From: SIG440 sp045586925
GTDB lineage: Bacteria > Bacillota > Clostridia > Monoglobales > Monoglobaceae
Assembly: GCA_045586925.1 (NCBI GenBank)
Contig: JAZNBG010000026.1
Location: 1 to 64,000, forward strand
Direction: 5' to 3'
Length of the DNA: 64,000 nucleotides
Shown: positions 53,492 through 62,848 of the stretch, one piece after another
Layout: each line of letters begins with the position of its first letter
Numbering within the stretch: position 1 is the first letter of the stretch
Position numbers and translations under genes: made by a program
The notes under the pieces: generated by a model
What the model was told of the DNA's origin: nothing
Databases searched by the model: none
Seen by the model: only the letters and a program-made list of their open reading frames with translations

Positions 53492-53529
53492 GAGCCGCAA
53501 ACGTTTGATTTATCAAGCGTTTGCGGCTC
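53492..53529. terminator. Terminator hairpin between convergent genes
   Basis: GAGCCGCAAACG and CGTTTGCGGCTC form a 12-bp perfect stem, with TTGAT/ATCAA inside the loop. On the minus strand it is followed by TTACAATTTT, so it probably ends the gene at 53587. Confidence 0.75.
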
Positions 53530-53586
53530 AATAATAGTTGCGGGTGGATGTTTCTTATATATTGTTGCTCTGCTTTAAAAAACGAC

Positions 53587-55113
53587 TTATTCTTCGTATA
53601 GCTTTTTGAGCTCCGCAACGGTTTCCTCGACAAGCTGTTGACCGCCTTCGGGAGATACAATATTGCAATACATTGTTGCGCTGTAGCCTACATTATGCGC
53701 CGCACGTTCGGTGGCAAGATATGTGCCGCAACGGCCATAAGGCTGAGCTGCAAGCTGAACAAGGAAGGTTTGTGTAAAGGGCGAACGTCCCTGAATTCTG
53801 TGCATATAGTCGATAAAAAGTTCAAACTGATTTGATGCAAAGGCTATATCGCCAAGCCTGATTACATGAAGCTCCATAGGAAGCTTGGGATTTTCCTTTT
53901 GTTCGTTATATCGTTTGATAACACCTTCGTATCTGCTGTTGGTTGCGTTGATAAGGGCATTGTGCTTCATATTCTCTTCAGGAGTGCCGTCGGTTTTGTA
54001 CTGACTTTCCTCCTTGTGCTTTGCATACATCTGCATATTGAGTTCAAAATCTTCGTCACTGATGAGTCTTTTGTCAAGCTCAATTGTTTTCACGGTATGC
54101 ACAAGGGGCGCATCGGTAATCTTTTCCTTGGATGCCCAGGAATAAACCTCGTCAAAGGCTGCGCAGATTCTTTCGGCAATTTCCTGTCTGAAAATCATAT
54201 GCTTGGGTCTGACAGTTCTTTCATCAAATTCAAAATCGGGGTATTTGAGTTTTAACCTTCTGTCCTGCGCTTTGAAATAGTGCAGAATCTCAGGAGCCAT
54301 ATCTCCGCCGGGTGCACATTGGGGAAGAAGATAGATGTCGCCGTATTTTTCCTTGAGTATACATCTTACATTATGCCAGTAGTCACTTGAGAGTGTCCAC
54401 TCTCTTGCTGCATTCTGTGAAGGGCACGGAATATTGGCAATTGCACCTGTAAGCTTGTCGTCTTTGTCAAACGTATACAGAAAGTTTGCAAAATGGTCTG
54501 GCCCGGTTTCAAAATGACTGAAGTCATCAAGGTTGGTTGCTCCATAGAGTGAGGCAAACCCATCAACAATACGTGAATTTGCCTGTCCTGTACCTGTTTT
54601 TCTTCTGTCATTAAAATATACAGGGCGTCTGCTGTGCCCTACAACCGCAAAACCATAGCCGTATGCAATTTTACCTTCCTGTTTTGAGTTAAATGACTCA
54701 ACAACAGCATCGGCGGCACTATTCAAGAAAAACTCTCTGTACTTTTCGGGGCCGGCAATATCTACACCGTCAAAATCTTCGGCATATCCCCACATTGTTT
54801 TATCCTCCATAGAAACAAGGGGGGTGCTGTGTGCGTGGGTAACGTGCATTACAATCTTGGATGGGTCAATTTTGGGATTGAGCTTACTTACCTTGTCACG
54901 AATGGCATCAAGAACTCTGGGGTTCACACCAACAAGGTCGCAACTAAGGAAAATGCCATACTCTCCCTCAGAATCAATGGTTAGTGCGGTAAGGGTGATG
55001 GGGTCCATAACGCCTTTTGAAATACGAATTTCAAACTGACCGGGGATAAATACGGGCAGTTCGGTAGATATATCTTTTTTACTCCAACCGATTTGAATCA
55101 TCTTAATTTCCAT
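53587..55113 (-). CDS. Neutral-ceramidase-fold protein, divergent third copy
   Basis: 508 residues from the ATG at 55113 (AGAAAGG upstream; ATG 55101 is an alternative). No signal peptide. VTHAHSTP (about 91-98) matches the ceramidase zinc motif, but the second histidine region reads ANIPCPSQNA with no His, and GDVSPN is replaced by GDMAPE (about 270-275), so the nucleophile Ser is again missing. A C-terminal part with TFLVQLAAQPYGRCGTYLAT resembles the cap of this fold. It is longer than and clearly diverged from the pair at 40.4-43.1 kb, on the opposite strand. Sits downstream of the GH5-like gene, probably one operon. Confidence 0.72.
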   Translation of the reverse strand: MEIKMIQIGWSKKDISTELPVFIPGQFEIRISKGVMDPITLTALTIDSEGEYGIFLSCDLVGVNPRVLDAIRDKVSKLNPKIDPSKIVMHVTHAHSTPLVSMEDKTMWGYAEDFDGVDIAGPEKYREFFLNSAADAVVESFNSKQEGKIAYGYGFAVVGHSRRPVYFNDRRKTGTGQANSRIVDGFASLYGATNLDDFSHFETGPDHFANFLYTFDKDDKLTGAIANIPCPSQNAAREWTLSSDYWHNVRCILKEKYGDIYLLPQCAPGGDMAPEILHYFKAQDRRLKLKYPDFEFDERTVRPKHMIFRQEIAERICAAFDEVYSWASKEKITDAPLVHTVKTIELDKRLISDEDFELNMQMYAKHKEESQYKTDGTPEENMKHNALINATNSRYEGVIKRYNEQKENPKLPMELHVIRLGDIAFASNQFELFIDYMHRIQGRSPFTQTFLVQLAAQPYGRCGTYLATERAAHNVGYSATMYCNIVSPEGGQQLVEETVAELKKLYEE

Positions 55114-55171
55114 AGCCTTTCTGCCCACAAGTAGTAAGTTAAACACACGCATCTCATTGTGGGCAGATAAG

Positions 55172-55280
55172 GCGTGTAATGGAGATTACGCACAACGTCG
55201 TTTTGCACGAAGTGCAAAATATCGACGGTGCAATTGAAATCAAGTGCCGAAGGCAGAATTAACGTGAGAAGCACGTTAAT
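55172..55280. repeat. Hairpin run between GH5-like gene and ceramidase-fold gene
   Basis: Four hairpins: GCGTGTAAT/ATTACGC (55172-55191), GTCG..TTTTGCAC GAA GTGCAAAA..CGAC (55197-55226), TGCC GAA GGCA (55244-55254) and ATTAACGTG/CACGTTAAT (55258-55280). They lie in the gap between two minus-strand genes and touch the stop codon of the upstream one. Confidence 0.65.
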
Positions 55281-57227
55281 CACTCCTTAACTATGTGATA
55301 ATACATTGACTGTGCACTTTCGCCAACGGTGAATTTAAGAACACCGTTTTCGTAAGTTGAAGGAACGAGGCCGATATAGAAACCCTCGGGGCTGATTGCC
55401 CAGATATTAAGACCGGTAACATCTGTTTTAATCTCGATTTCTGCACGGATAACCTCGATAAGAACAGGGGGCTTGCCGTAATCTGTCATAAGCTCGTGTT
55501 CAAACTTGAAATCTGTGTTGTTTGCTCTGCCAACTGTTGTTAAAAGGATGTTGTCAGAATTGCAGATTTTTTCGTCTGTAAGTGTACTGAGTGCCACAAC
55601 TGCAAAGTCTGTTTCGCAGGTAACATTAACGCCAGAGAGGTCTATTTTACCATTTTTGCCAAGGAAACCGTATGCACACTTGGTGTTGTCGGTGTTAACC
55701 CAGCCGTAGTTTTTGTCACGGTTGATGTAAAGCTCGCCTGTATCTGACATAATTTCATCAGGAAGGGTTTCGTATTCGGGTGTTACTTCGCCTTCAAAAG
55801 AGTAGTCTGAAACAACACAGCATCTTTCGATGTTGGCACGAAGGTCGTTCCAGTTGAATTTCATCTTGCCAATGGGTTTAACTGTAATCATTTTCTTTGA
55901 TTCCTTAACATCGCCACGGCGTGTGATGAGAGCTGCGTGATAGAACAGACCAAATTTTGCAGGGTCGTTCCAGGTAGAGAAGATACCCTGACGGTAAGGT
56001 GTTCCGCCTATCTTTTCGGAGGAAATTTCCTTACCCAGCATATCCATTCTGTCTGTGCGTGAGGAATATGCATATGTATGGATAGAGAATCCGTTCCAGC
56101 CCTGAAGTCTGCCTATTGCGGCGGTATAGATGGGTGATTCTGCACGGTATTCGTTGGGCCATACCATATCCCATTCCGAGAAATATGTGGGAATATCCGC
56201 CCCTGCAGTAGCACATCCGCGTGCAAGGTAGGATGGTTCTTTGTGGGTTATTGCACGGTTTGCACGACGCTTTTCAAATTCGCCCCACTGCCAGTCGTTA
56301 TAGTATGCGTGGTTTTCAAAGAAGTCACAGACTCTCTGGGTCTTGGTGTTTATGGGATATGTAGTCCAGTTTGTGCCGGCAATGGGAATCTTAATACCAA
56401 CCGAACGCATATGGTCATACATCTGTCTGTAATATTTTTCCTGAAGCTCTTCTTTGAATATGAGAAGTTGCTCGTCTTCCTGATTATAGTAATCAAAGTC
56501 TTCCAATGATTTTTCGCAATTGTGCTCTTTAAGCCATGCTGCATATCTGTCACGGAACTCGGTAGCATAAGGTTCGGGGAGGGGAGCATATCTTGCAAAC
56601 AGCTCGTTTTCGCAGGTGAACTGCGTCATAACAAAAACAGGGTCATCGCAATAAGCAAGTCCTGTATAGGGATTTACGTGTGACCAGATTCTTGTGATGT
56701 AGTCTTTTTGCAGGTCGATAAGCTTTTGGTTAAAAACAGCCATAGGTCTTGCGTTATCATCAAGAGCCTCGGCATTTTCAACACCTTCGGCAGATTTGTA
56801 TCTTCTGTATGTTACCATATCAAGTATACAATATATACCTTCTTTTTTCAAACAGTAAATAAGGTAGTCAAGTCTGTCCATACTCTCAGGCTCAAAAGGA
56901 TGCGTCAACTCTTCTCTTACCCTTGGTAAAGTTAAAGATGTTGACGGTGCTCCATTCGGCATCAAGCTGGTGAAGTCTTACAATGTTAAGTCCCATTTTT
57001 GCAATTCTCTTTGCAAAAATCTCTGCGTAATCGTGGTCGGGGAAGCAAGCACCTGAGTTAACATTGGTGCCCCAGAATCTTGCGGGTGTGCCGTCTTCAA
57101 AGAAGAACTTTCTTCCCTCAATTTTCATAAAGCCGTGCTTGCCGGCGGGCTTTTCGTCAGCAAAGATGTGAGAAATATCAAACGGTACATCATCGTGATA
57201 AAATGGATATGGAATAAATTTTGTCAT
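55280..57227 (-). pseudogene. GH5-like glycoside hydrolase split by a one-base frameshift
   Basis: The first part (57227 to 56892, 111 residues) covers the start of a cellulase-like barrel (GTPARFWGTNVNSGACF, MGLNIVRLHQLDAEW) and ends at TCC TTT TGA G. Removing one T gives DASFEPESMDRLDYLIYCLK and the frame continues to 55280, for a 648-residue product. The rest has FTCENELF (acid/base Glu) and TYFSEWDM (nucleophile Glu), then C-terminal beta domains. No signal peptide. AGGAG is upstream of ATG 57227. It could be an inactivating insertion, an assembly error in a T-run, or +1 frameshifting at TTT TGA. Divergent from the AraC gene at 57383. Confidence 0.8.
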
Positions 57228-57331
57228 AAGGTTAGACTCCTCTCAATACTTTTGTCTTTAGTATAACATTGAAAATTTCTGTTTTCTATGCTTTTTTGTT
57301 TTAAAATACAATGAAAAACCGTATTTTTCAC

Positions 57332-57360
57332 TTGCGTTGTCAGCCTGGATATAGTAAAAT
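57332..57360 (+). promoter_or_regulatory. Promoter of the AraC regulator gene
   Basis: TTGCGT (57332-57337), 17 bases, TAAAAT (57355-57360), followed about 22 bases later by ATG 57383. On the other strand a TATACT sequence (57272-57277 region) could be the -10 for the GH5-like gene. Confidence 0.6.
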
Positions 57361-57382
57361 TTAAAAGAGAGGAAGTGGTCAA

Positions 57383-58162
57383 ATGAATGCAACCTTTGAG
57401 AAAAATGATATAAAATTTAGAATTCATATGAGGCACCATATGCCCTATTATCCGCCCAGATTTCACTCCCACGCAGAAATCATTCATATGCTGTCGGGCG
57501 AGCTTCGGGTGTCTGTAAACGGTATTCAAAAAAACCTTTTGGCAGGAGATACAAGCATAACTTTACCTTATGTAATTCACACCTACGAAAAAACCGAGGA
57601 TTTTGAGGCGATAGTTCTTATGTTTGACCCGTCGGTTGCTAATCTTTATGAAAAAAAGTTGATAACATATAAACGTATAAATCCGTTTATATCACAAAAT
57701 GATGATATACCGATGCTGTTAAAAAAAATACTGGGATTTTATGAAAATGATAAAAAAGACGATTTGCTTACAAATATATATCTGCAAGCGTTAATTGGCG
57801 AAATATTTTTGTCAGTGCAGGAAAACGCGAAAGAAGATGTTGATGCCAATACCATACAAAAGGTTCTGATATACTGCTCGGAGCACTATACCGAGGACAT
57901 AACGGTTAAAAAAGTGGCGGCTGATCTGTTTATAAGCCAAAGCAGCATAACAAAAATCTTTTCAGGCAAGCTGAATACATCCTTCAGGGAGTATATCAAC
58001 GGCTTGCGGATATCTAAGGCAAGGTACTATCTGGAAAAAACCGATAAAAAAATAATAGACATAATGTATTCCTGCGGCTTTAAAAATCAAAGCAGTTTTA
58101 ACAGAATATTTTATGAAATCTGCGGAATGACACCAACGGAATGCAGAAAAAAGCTGGTATGA
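57383..58162 (+). CDS. AraC-family regulator with cupin sensor domain
   Basis: 259 residues. N-terminal cupin-type barrel (about 10-100; FHSHAEIIHMLSGELRV) that usually binds a sugar, then a C-terminal pair of helix-turn-helix motifs (about 155-259) with ITVKKVAADLFISQSSITKIF and MTPTECRKKL. AGAGAGGAAG lies upstream of ATG 57383. Divergent from the GH5-like gene, so that gene and the ceramidase-fold gene behind it are its likely targets. It ends at a terminator shared with the next, convergent AraC gene. Confidence 0.92.
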   Translation: MNATFEKNDIKFRIHMRHHMPYYPPRFHSHAEIIHMLSGELRVSVNGIQKNLLAGDTSITLPYVIHTYEKTEDFEAIVLMFDPSVANLYEKKLITYKRINPFISQNDDIPMLLKKILGFYENDKKDDLLTNIYLQALIGEIFLSVQENAKEDVDANTIQKVLIYCSEHYTEDITVKKVAADLFISQSSITKIFSGKLNTSFREYINGLRISKARYYLEKTDKKIIDIMYSCGFKNQSSFNRIFYEICGMTPTECRKKLV

Positions 58163-58165
58163 TTA

Positions 58166-58203
58166 AAAAGCGACAACTCTCAGTTAAAGAGGTTGTCGCT
58201 TTT
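58166..58203. terminator. Bidirectional terminator between two AraC genes
   Basis: AAAAGCGACAACT (58166-58178) pairs with AGGTTGTCGCTTTT (58190-58203); A- and T-runs on either side make it work on both strands. Confidence 0.9.
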
Positions 58204-59014
58204 ATATATCTTTGTCATAACGCTCAAAAATTGATTTTGCATATTCTCTTGGGGTTTGGTTCATTTTTCGTTTAAAGGCATAACTGAAATATGATTGTGA
58301 TGAAAATCCGCATTCATATGCGATTTTTGCAAGGGTAAAATCGGTGGTAATCAACAGATTTGCTGCTTTTTTTATGCGCTGTTCCTCAATATACTCCCGC
58401 AAAGTGCGGGCGGTTGCCGTTTTAAAACAGTTGTGAAAGTATATGGGGCTCATTCCTGCATAAGCGGCAACGGTTTTAAGTGATAAATCCGCCGAAAGAT
58501 TTTGCTTGATGTACTTTATTGCTTGTTCTATAACAACAAAGTTATTGGGCTTTATCTGTTCCCTTAACCGAAGTCTTTCGGAATCCTTTGCAAGCATATA
58601 AATAAGTTCGGTAACAAGGCTGTAAAGGAGAATTTCGTCTTCATTGGATGGTGATTCAAAAACTTTTTGCATTCTTTCAAAAACTTCAAAGTATTTGTCC
58701 GATCTGTCGGTCAGCACAAAGTCGGGAGTGTTCATAAGGTGTTCGTAAAGAGCACCTTTTTTTAGTATAAAATGAATATAGTAGCATTTAAAGGGCAATT
58801 TTGTCCGGCGTGTCTGCCCGGGTTTTGCACAGATGATAGTTGAGGGCTCTATTTTTGCTGATTCTGAATTTATATAAGAAACACCACCTTTTTCGATTGG
58901 AATTTCAATTTCGAACATTGTGGTTGTTCGTTTGTTTGTGATAATTTTACCGTGAAAGAAATTTTGAGCATTAAAAATTCCTACAGAAACTATCTCAGGC
59001 AAAATATATTCCAT
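58202..59014 (-). CDS. AraC-family regulator
   Basis: 270 residues from the ATG at 59014, where GGAGG lies five to nine bases upstream; the longer frame would add a hydrophobic segment without a ribosome-binding site. N-terminal cupin-like region (about 10-90), C-terminal AraC helix-turn-helix pair (about 165-265) with LSLKTVAAYAGMSPIYFHNCF and MNQTPREYAKS. Divergent from the lactonase-dehydratase-GH16-SDR operon, which is its probable target. Confidence 0.92.
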   Translation of the reverse strand: MEYILPEIVSVGIFNAQNFFHGKIITNKRTTTMFEIEIPIEKGGVSYINSESAKIEPSTIICAKPGQTRRTKLPFKCYYIHFILKKGALYEHLMNTPDFVLTDRSDKYFEVFERMQKVFESPSNEDEILLYSLVTELIYMLAKDSERLRLREQIKPNNFVVIEQAIKYIKQNLSADLSLKTVAAYAGMSPIYFHNCFKTATARTLREYIEEQRIKKAANLLITTDFTLAKIAYECGFSSQSYFSYAFKRKMNQTPREYAKSIFERYDKDI

Positions 59015-59121
59015 AAAAGCCTCCAAAAGTAATAATTCTAATAAAAAAGCTAAGATTATTATATATTTTTGATAAAATATATTATACAATTACAACATAC
59101 AATTGTCAAGCAAAGAGGAGA

Positions 59122-59253
59122 TTAACGTGAAAGTTTCTTTCCCGTTAAGCCTCCGGCGGATTTGATTGCCCATGCGAATTTTTCTTCGCCTTCGCTTGGA
59201 GGCGCATATGGGCGTAAAAATCTCTTATCATTCCTTGCCATACGGATAAGAGA
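59122..59253. repeat. Hairpin island upstream of the lactonase operon
   Basis: TTAACG/CGTTAA (59122-59148), GCCTCC/GGAGGC (59149-59154 with 59198-59203), GCCCATGCG/CGCATATGGGC (59167-59175 with 59203-59213), GCGAA/TTCGC (59173-59188) and TCTCTTATC/GATAAGAGA (59221-59229 with 59245-59253). Some pairs compete, so alternative folds are possible. It lies in the leader of the operon starting at 59303. Confidence 0.6.
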
Positions 59254-59302
59254 AATTTAATTCCTATTTGTGCCGACGTATGGCGGCGGAATGGAGATTT
59301 TT

Positions 59303-59980
59303 ATGAAAATATTGTGGCTCGGGCAAGCAGGACTGCTTTTTGAAACCGAAAATATCAAAATTATGATTGACCCATATCTTTCGGATAGCGTGGAAAAAAT
59401 CAATCCCCAAAATTACAGACGGGTTCCTGTTTTAAAAGAGCTGTTTGAAATCAGCCCGGATATAATGATTTTTACACATAATCACCTTGACCACTATGAC
59501 CCTGAAACCGTTTCAAAGTTTATTAAAGACAAAACAAATATAACCGTTCTTGCGCCCTCGTCTGTATGGGGAGAAGTCCGGAAAATCGGCGGCAATAATA
59601 ATTATGTACTGTTTAACCGTCATACCGTATGGACAGAGAGCGGAATAAGTTTTACTGCCGTAAAGGCCGAGCACAGTGACGAATATGCAATTGGAATAAT
59701 TATTGATGACGGCAATAAAAAGTATTACATAACAGGTGATACCCTATATAATAAAGAAATTTTTAAAGATGTTCCCGATGATATATATGCGGTTTTTCTG
59801 CCTGTTAATGGAGCGGGAAACAATATGAATATGGAGGATGCGCTAAAGTTCTGTGAAAGAATTTGTCCAAAGTATGCCATTCCCATTCATTGCGGAATGT
59901 TTGATAATATTGATATGAATAAATTCGGATTCAAAGATAAGGTTGTTCCCGAAATTTATAAGGAGGTAGTTTTTAAATGA
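59303..59980 (+). CDS. Metallo-beta-lactamase-fold hydrolase, UlaG/UPF0173-like
   Basis: 225 residues from ATG 59303, chosen because GGAG sits six bases before it; upstream in-frame starts lack a site. The metal motif THNHLDHYD (58-66) replaces the usual HxHxDH, with further ligands in AEHSDEY, ITGDTLY and IHCGMF. Members include L-ascorbate-6-phosphate lactonase and other sugar lactonases. A sugar-lactone hydrolase fits the dehydratase gene that overlaps it by four bases (ATGA). Cytoplasmic. Confidence 0.85.
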   Translation: MKILWLGQAGLLFETENIKIMIDPYLSDSVEKINPQNYRRVPVLKELFEISPDIMIFTHNHLDHYDPETVSKFIKDKTNITVLAPSSVWGEVRKIGGNNNYVLFNRHTVWTESGISFTAVKAEHSDEYAIGIIIDDGNKKYYITGDTLYNKEIFKDVPDDIYAVFLPVNGAGNNMNMEDALKFCERICPKYAIPIHCGMFDNIDMNKFGFKDKVVPEIYKEVVFK

Positions 59981-61137
59981 AGGTAACGGATATTAAAACC
60001 TTTGCGGTGGATTGTTTCCGCACCAACTGGGTGTTTGTGAAAGTTTATACAGATGAAGGTATTGATGGTGTAGGTGAAGCCACTCTGGAATATAAGGAAA
60101 AGGCGCTCATTGGTGCGGTTGAGCACATAAAAGAATATCTGACGGGCAAAAACCCTCTTGAAATCGAAAAGCATTGGCACAATATTTATCGTGATGCATA
60201 TTGGCGTGGCGGTGCGGTATTGATGTCAGCCCTCTCTGCTGTTGAAATGGCACTTTGGGATATTCTTGGCAAGAGTTTGAATGTGCCCGTTTATCAATTG
60301 CTTGGCGGCAAGGTTAACGACAAAGTGCGAATTTATGTAAACGGTTGGTTTGCAGGGGCAAAAGAACCCGAGGAGTTTGGCGAAAAAGCAAGAATTGCTG
60401 TTAAAAGGGGCGTTACCGCAATGAAATGGGACCCCTTTGGCAAAAATTATTTAAATATTTCAAACAAGGAGCTGGACAAGGCCCTTCGTTGTGTTGCCGC
60501 AGTTCGTGATGCAGTTGGCAACGAGGTTGATTTGCTTATTGAAGGACACGGCAGGTTCAATATTCCCACAGCAATAAAAATTGCAAAGGAACTTGAACAG
60601 TTCAAACCAATGCTTTTTGAAGAGCCGGTACCACCTGATAATCTGGATGCACTTAAAGAGGTAAAGGATAAATCTCCTGTTGCAATTTCGGCAGGTGAAA
60701 GACTTTATACAAGATGGGATTACAGACCCATGTTTGATAAAATGGCGGCAGATTACATACAGCCCGACATTTCACACGCAGGCGGAATTATGGAGCTTAA
60801 AAAGATTGCTGCAGAGGCAGAGAGCAGATATATACCATTTGCGCCCCACAATCCGTCGGGTCCCGTCGCGAATGCTGCAACACTGCAGTTGGCGGCAACT
60901 TGTCCCAATTTTGAAATCCTTGAAATTATGTATTCTGATGTTGAATGGCGCAAGGATGTAACCAACGAGAGTTTAGAGTATAGCGACGGCTATATTACAA
61001 TTCCTGATAAACCCGGACTTGGTATCGAGATAAACGAAGAAGAGTGTTTAAAGCACCCATATCAGGTGCACACATTAAGACATTACACAGGCGCGCTTAC
61101 CGATATACGCCCTGCAAAAACAGAATTTTATTTTTAA
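59977..61137 (+). CDS. Enolase-superfamily dehydratase, galactonate dehydratase-like
   Basis: 386 residues, mandelate racemase/muconate lactonizing fold. Capping domain to about 115, then barrel with the metal ligands in LLIEGHGRF (Glu about 189, His 191), FEEPVPP (Glu about 215) and SAGERLY (Glu about 241), and catalytic His in FAPHNPSGPV (about 291). The pattern matches D-galactonate dehydratase (DgoD) types, which give 2-keto-3-deoxygalactonate, but related sugar-acid dehydratases share it. Its ATG overlaps the lactonase stop, so the two are made together. GGAGG lies nine bases upstream. Confidence 0.88.
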   Translation: MKVTDIKTFAVDCFRTNWVFVKVYTDEGIDGVGEATLEYKEKALIGAVEHIKEYLTGKNPLEIEKHWHNIYRDAYWRGGAVLMSALSAVEMALWDILGKSLNVPVYQLLGGKVNDKVRIYVNGWFAGAKEPEEFGEKARIAVKRGVTAMKWDPFGKNYLNISNKELDKALRCVAAVRDAVGNEVDLLIEGHGRFNIPTAIKIAKELEQFKPMLFEEPVPPDNLDALKEVKDKSPVAISAGERLYTRWDYRPMFDKMAADYIQPDISHAGGIMELKKIAAEAESRYIPFAPHNPSGPVANAATLQLAATCPNFEILEIMYSDVEWRKDVTNESLEYSDGYITIPDKPGLGIEINEEECLKHPYQVHTLRHYTGALTDIRPAKTEFYF

Positions 61138-61150
61138 AGGAGAGGTTTTT

Positions 61151-62002
61151 ATGAAAAAATTCGAAGTTGAAAACCATGAGCCAAGTTTTCTGCCTGAAGG
61201 AGAATGGAAACTTATATGGTCAGATGAATTTGACGGAACAGAGATTGATATGACCAAATGGGATTACAGATTACATATATGGGGAAAAAGATTTAGAACA
61301 TGGGATGAAGAAGGAGTATATTTAGACGGAAAATCAAATGCTGTTTTCAGAATTTTCGAAAAAAATGGTGAAATATGTACTGCGCAACTTCAAACAGGGC
61401 ATAATTGGATAGATGCACCATATACCGATGAGGCTCTTTTCGGGGATGTAGACGAAACAGAGAAACCGGGTCTTATTTGGCCCGTGGGGAAATTACATAA
61501 ACCAAAATTCTCACACAGATTTGGATACTATGAGTGCCGTTGTAAATTGCAGAAATGTGACGGTTGGTGGGCTGCTTTCTGGATGCAATCACCTGTTATT
61601 GGCACAAGCATTGATCCGACTGTTTCGGGGGTTGAAACAGATATTATGGAAGCTTTTAAACCAGGGAATGTAGCCGGACATGCAATTCATTACAACGGAT
61701 ATGGTGTTGATCATAAATCAAAGGTCGCAGGTAGTGGGAAAGAGGTGTCGTCTGATGAATACCACTATTTTGGGATGCTTTGGGAACCTGATGGATATAC
61801 CTTTTTTATTGATGGTGTTCAGGATGGCGAAAAAATAACAGAACCCGTTTCGAACATTCCACAGTTTTTACTTATTTCAACCGAAGCAAGAGGTTACAGA
61901 AGTTCTGAACATACTGCGAGTCCTGAAGCGAGAGCGGCAGCCACTGTCGGAGATACATTTACTGTAGATCATATAAGAGTTTTTGACAGATTGGAGAAAT
62001 GA
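61151..62002 (+). CDS. Glycoside hydrolase family 16
   Basis: 283 residues, no signal peptide, which is unusual because most GH16 endo-glycanases are secreted. Jelly-roll fold from WSDEFDGTEID to the C-terminus, with catalytic GVETDIMEAF (Glu 162, Asp 164, Glu 167). GH16 covers laminarinases, lichenases, agarases, carrageenases and endo-galactanases. The neighbouring galactonate-type enzymes hint at a galactan, but that is inference. AAAGGAGAG lies upstream of ATG 61151, 13 bases after the dehydratase. Confidence 0.9.
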   Translation: MKKFEVENHEPSFLPEGEWKLIWSDEFDGTEIDMTKWDYRLHIWGKRFRTWDEEGVYLDGKSNAVFRIFEKNGEICTAQLQTGHNWIDAPYTDEALFGDVDETEKPGLIWPVGKLHKPKFSHRFGYYECRCKLQKCDGWWAAFWMQSPVIGTSIDPTVSGVETDIMEAFKPGNVAGHAIHYNGYGVDHKSKVAGSGKEVSSDEYHYFGMLWEPDGYTFFIDGVQDGEKITEPVSNIPQFLLISTEARGYRSSEHTASPEARAAATVGDTFTVDHIRVFDRLEK

Positions 62003-62005
62003 TTT

Positions 62006-62788
62006 ATGAAAAAAGCAGTATTAGTAACGGGTGCCTGCATAAATACGGGCGTGGATATTGTAGAAAAGTTTGCATCAGAGGGGTGGAATGTTGTATTTAC
62101 GGGCAGACAGTTTGAAAAAGTGCACGCTGCCGAGAAACAATACAAGGCAAAATTTCCGGATGTTGATATTGTTGGTTATCATATAGATTCGCTTCTTGAT
62201 GAAAAAACGGTTGATGAAGCTTCTGTGCTTAAAATGTTTGATGAACTTGATAAAAAGGGCGTTTTTATCGAAACTCTTGTGCTTAACGCTGCCGACCAGG
62301 GGCTTAATATAAAAATTTTTGAGAATCCGCTTACAGACTTTATGCGTGTTATCAATACCAATATGACATGGAATTATTGCCTTTCGGAACATGCCGCAAG
62401 AAGAATGAAAGAAAATGGTGGCGGAAATATAGTTTTTATAAATTCCAACACAGCATACCGCGCAATCCCCGACAGAATTGCATATTCTGCATCAAAAGGC
62501 GGACAGCTTGGTATGATGCGTGCGTTAGCGCTTGATTTAGGTAAATATAACATTCGTGTTAATGCGGTTCTTCCGGGCATGATAAAAACTGACCGTTGGG
62601 AGAAAAATCCCGAGTTTTATAAGGATGTACCGTCACGGTTTACTCCTATTGGGGATGTAGCGGTTGGAGCGGACATCGCAGATGCTGTTTGGTATTTTGC
62701 AGTTCATGCAAGAAACACAACAGGGGCAGAATTGGTTGTGGATGGCGGAAATACCATTCAACTTTATCCCATTATACCGCAGAAATAA
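62006..62788 (+). CDS. SDR-family oxidoreductase
   Basis: 260 residues, classical short-chain dehydrogenase: cofactor motif TGACINTG (8-15), NAAD (about 94-97), catalytic YSASK (Tyr about 158, Lys 162), C-terminal GGNTIQL. NAD(P)-dependent oxidation of a sugar or sugar acid is likely. Three bases after the GH16 stop, so the last gene of the operon. With lactonase and dehydratase it could act as the first step (sugar to lactone) of an oxidative pathway, or reduce a keto product. Start preceded by GGAG. Confidence 0.9.
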   Translation: MKKAVLVTGACINTGVDIVEKFASEGWNVVFTGRQFEKVHAAEKQYKAKFPDVDIVGYHIDSLLDEKTVDEASVLKMFDELDKKGVFIETLVLNAADQGLNIKIFENPLTDFMRVINTNMTWNYCLSEHAARRMKENGGGNIVFINSNTAYRAIPDRIAYSASKGGQLGMMRALALDLGKYNIRVNAVLPGMIKTDRWEKNPEFYKDVPSRFTPIGDVAVGADIADAVWYFAVHARNTTGAELVVDGGNTIQLYPIIPQK

Positions 62789-62791
62789 AGA

Positions 62792-62828
62792 AATGGCTGT
62801 TTAAAAATGTTGTTTTTAAACAGCCATT
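62792..62828. terminator. Bidirectional terminator after the SDR gene
   Basis: AATGGCTGTTTAAAAA (62792-62807) pairs with TTTTTAAACAGCCATT (62813-62828) around a five-base loop; it separates the operon from the convergent CBM9-like gene. Confidence 0.9.
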
Positions 62829-62848
62829 GTTTGTTAATATATAAAGGT

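Noticed and set aside
53361..53660. A 99-codon minus-strand frame in the 53-kb gap
   Set aside because: It crosses the terminator hairpin and the end of the ceramidase-fold gene, with no ribosome-binding site.
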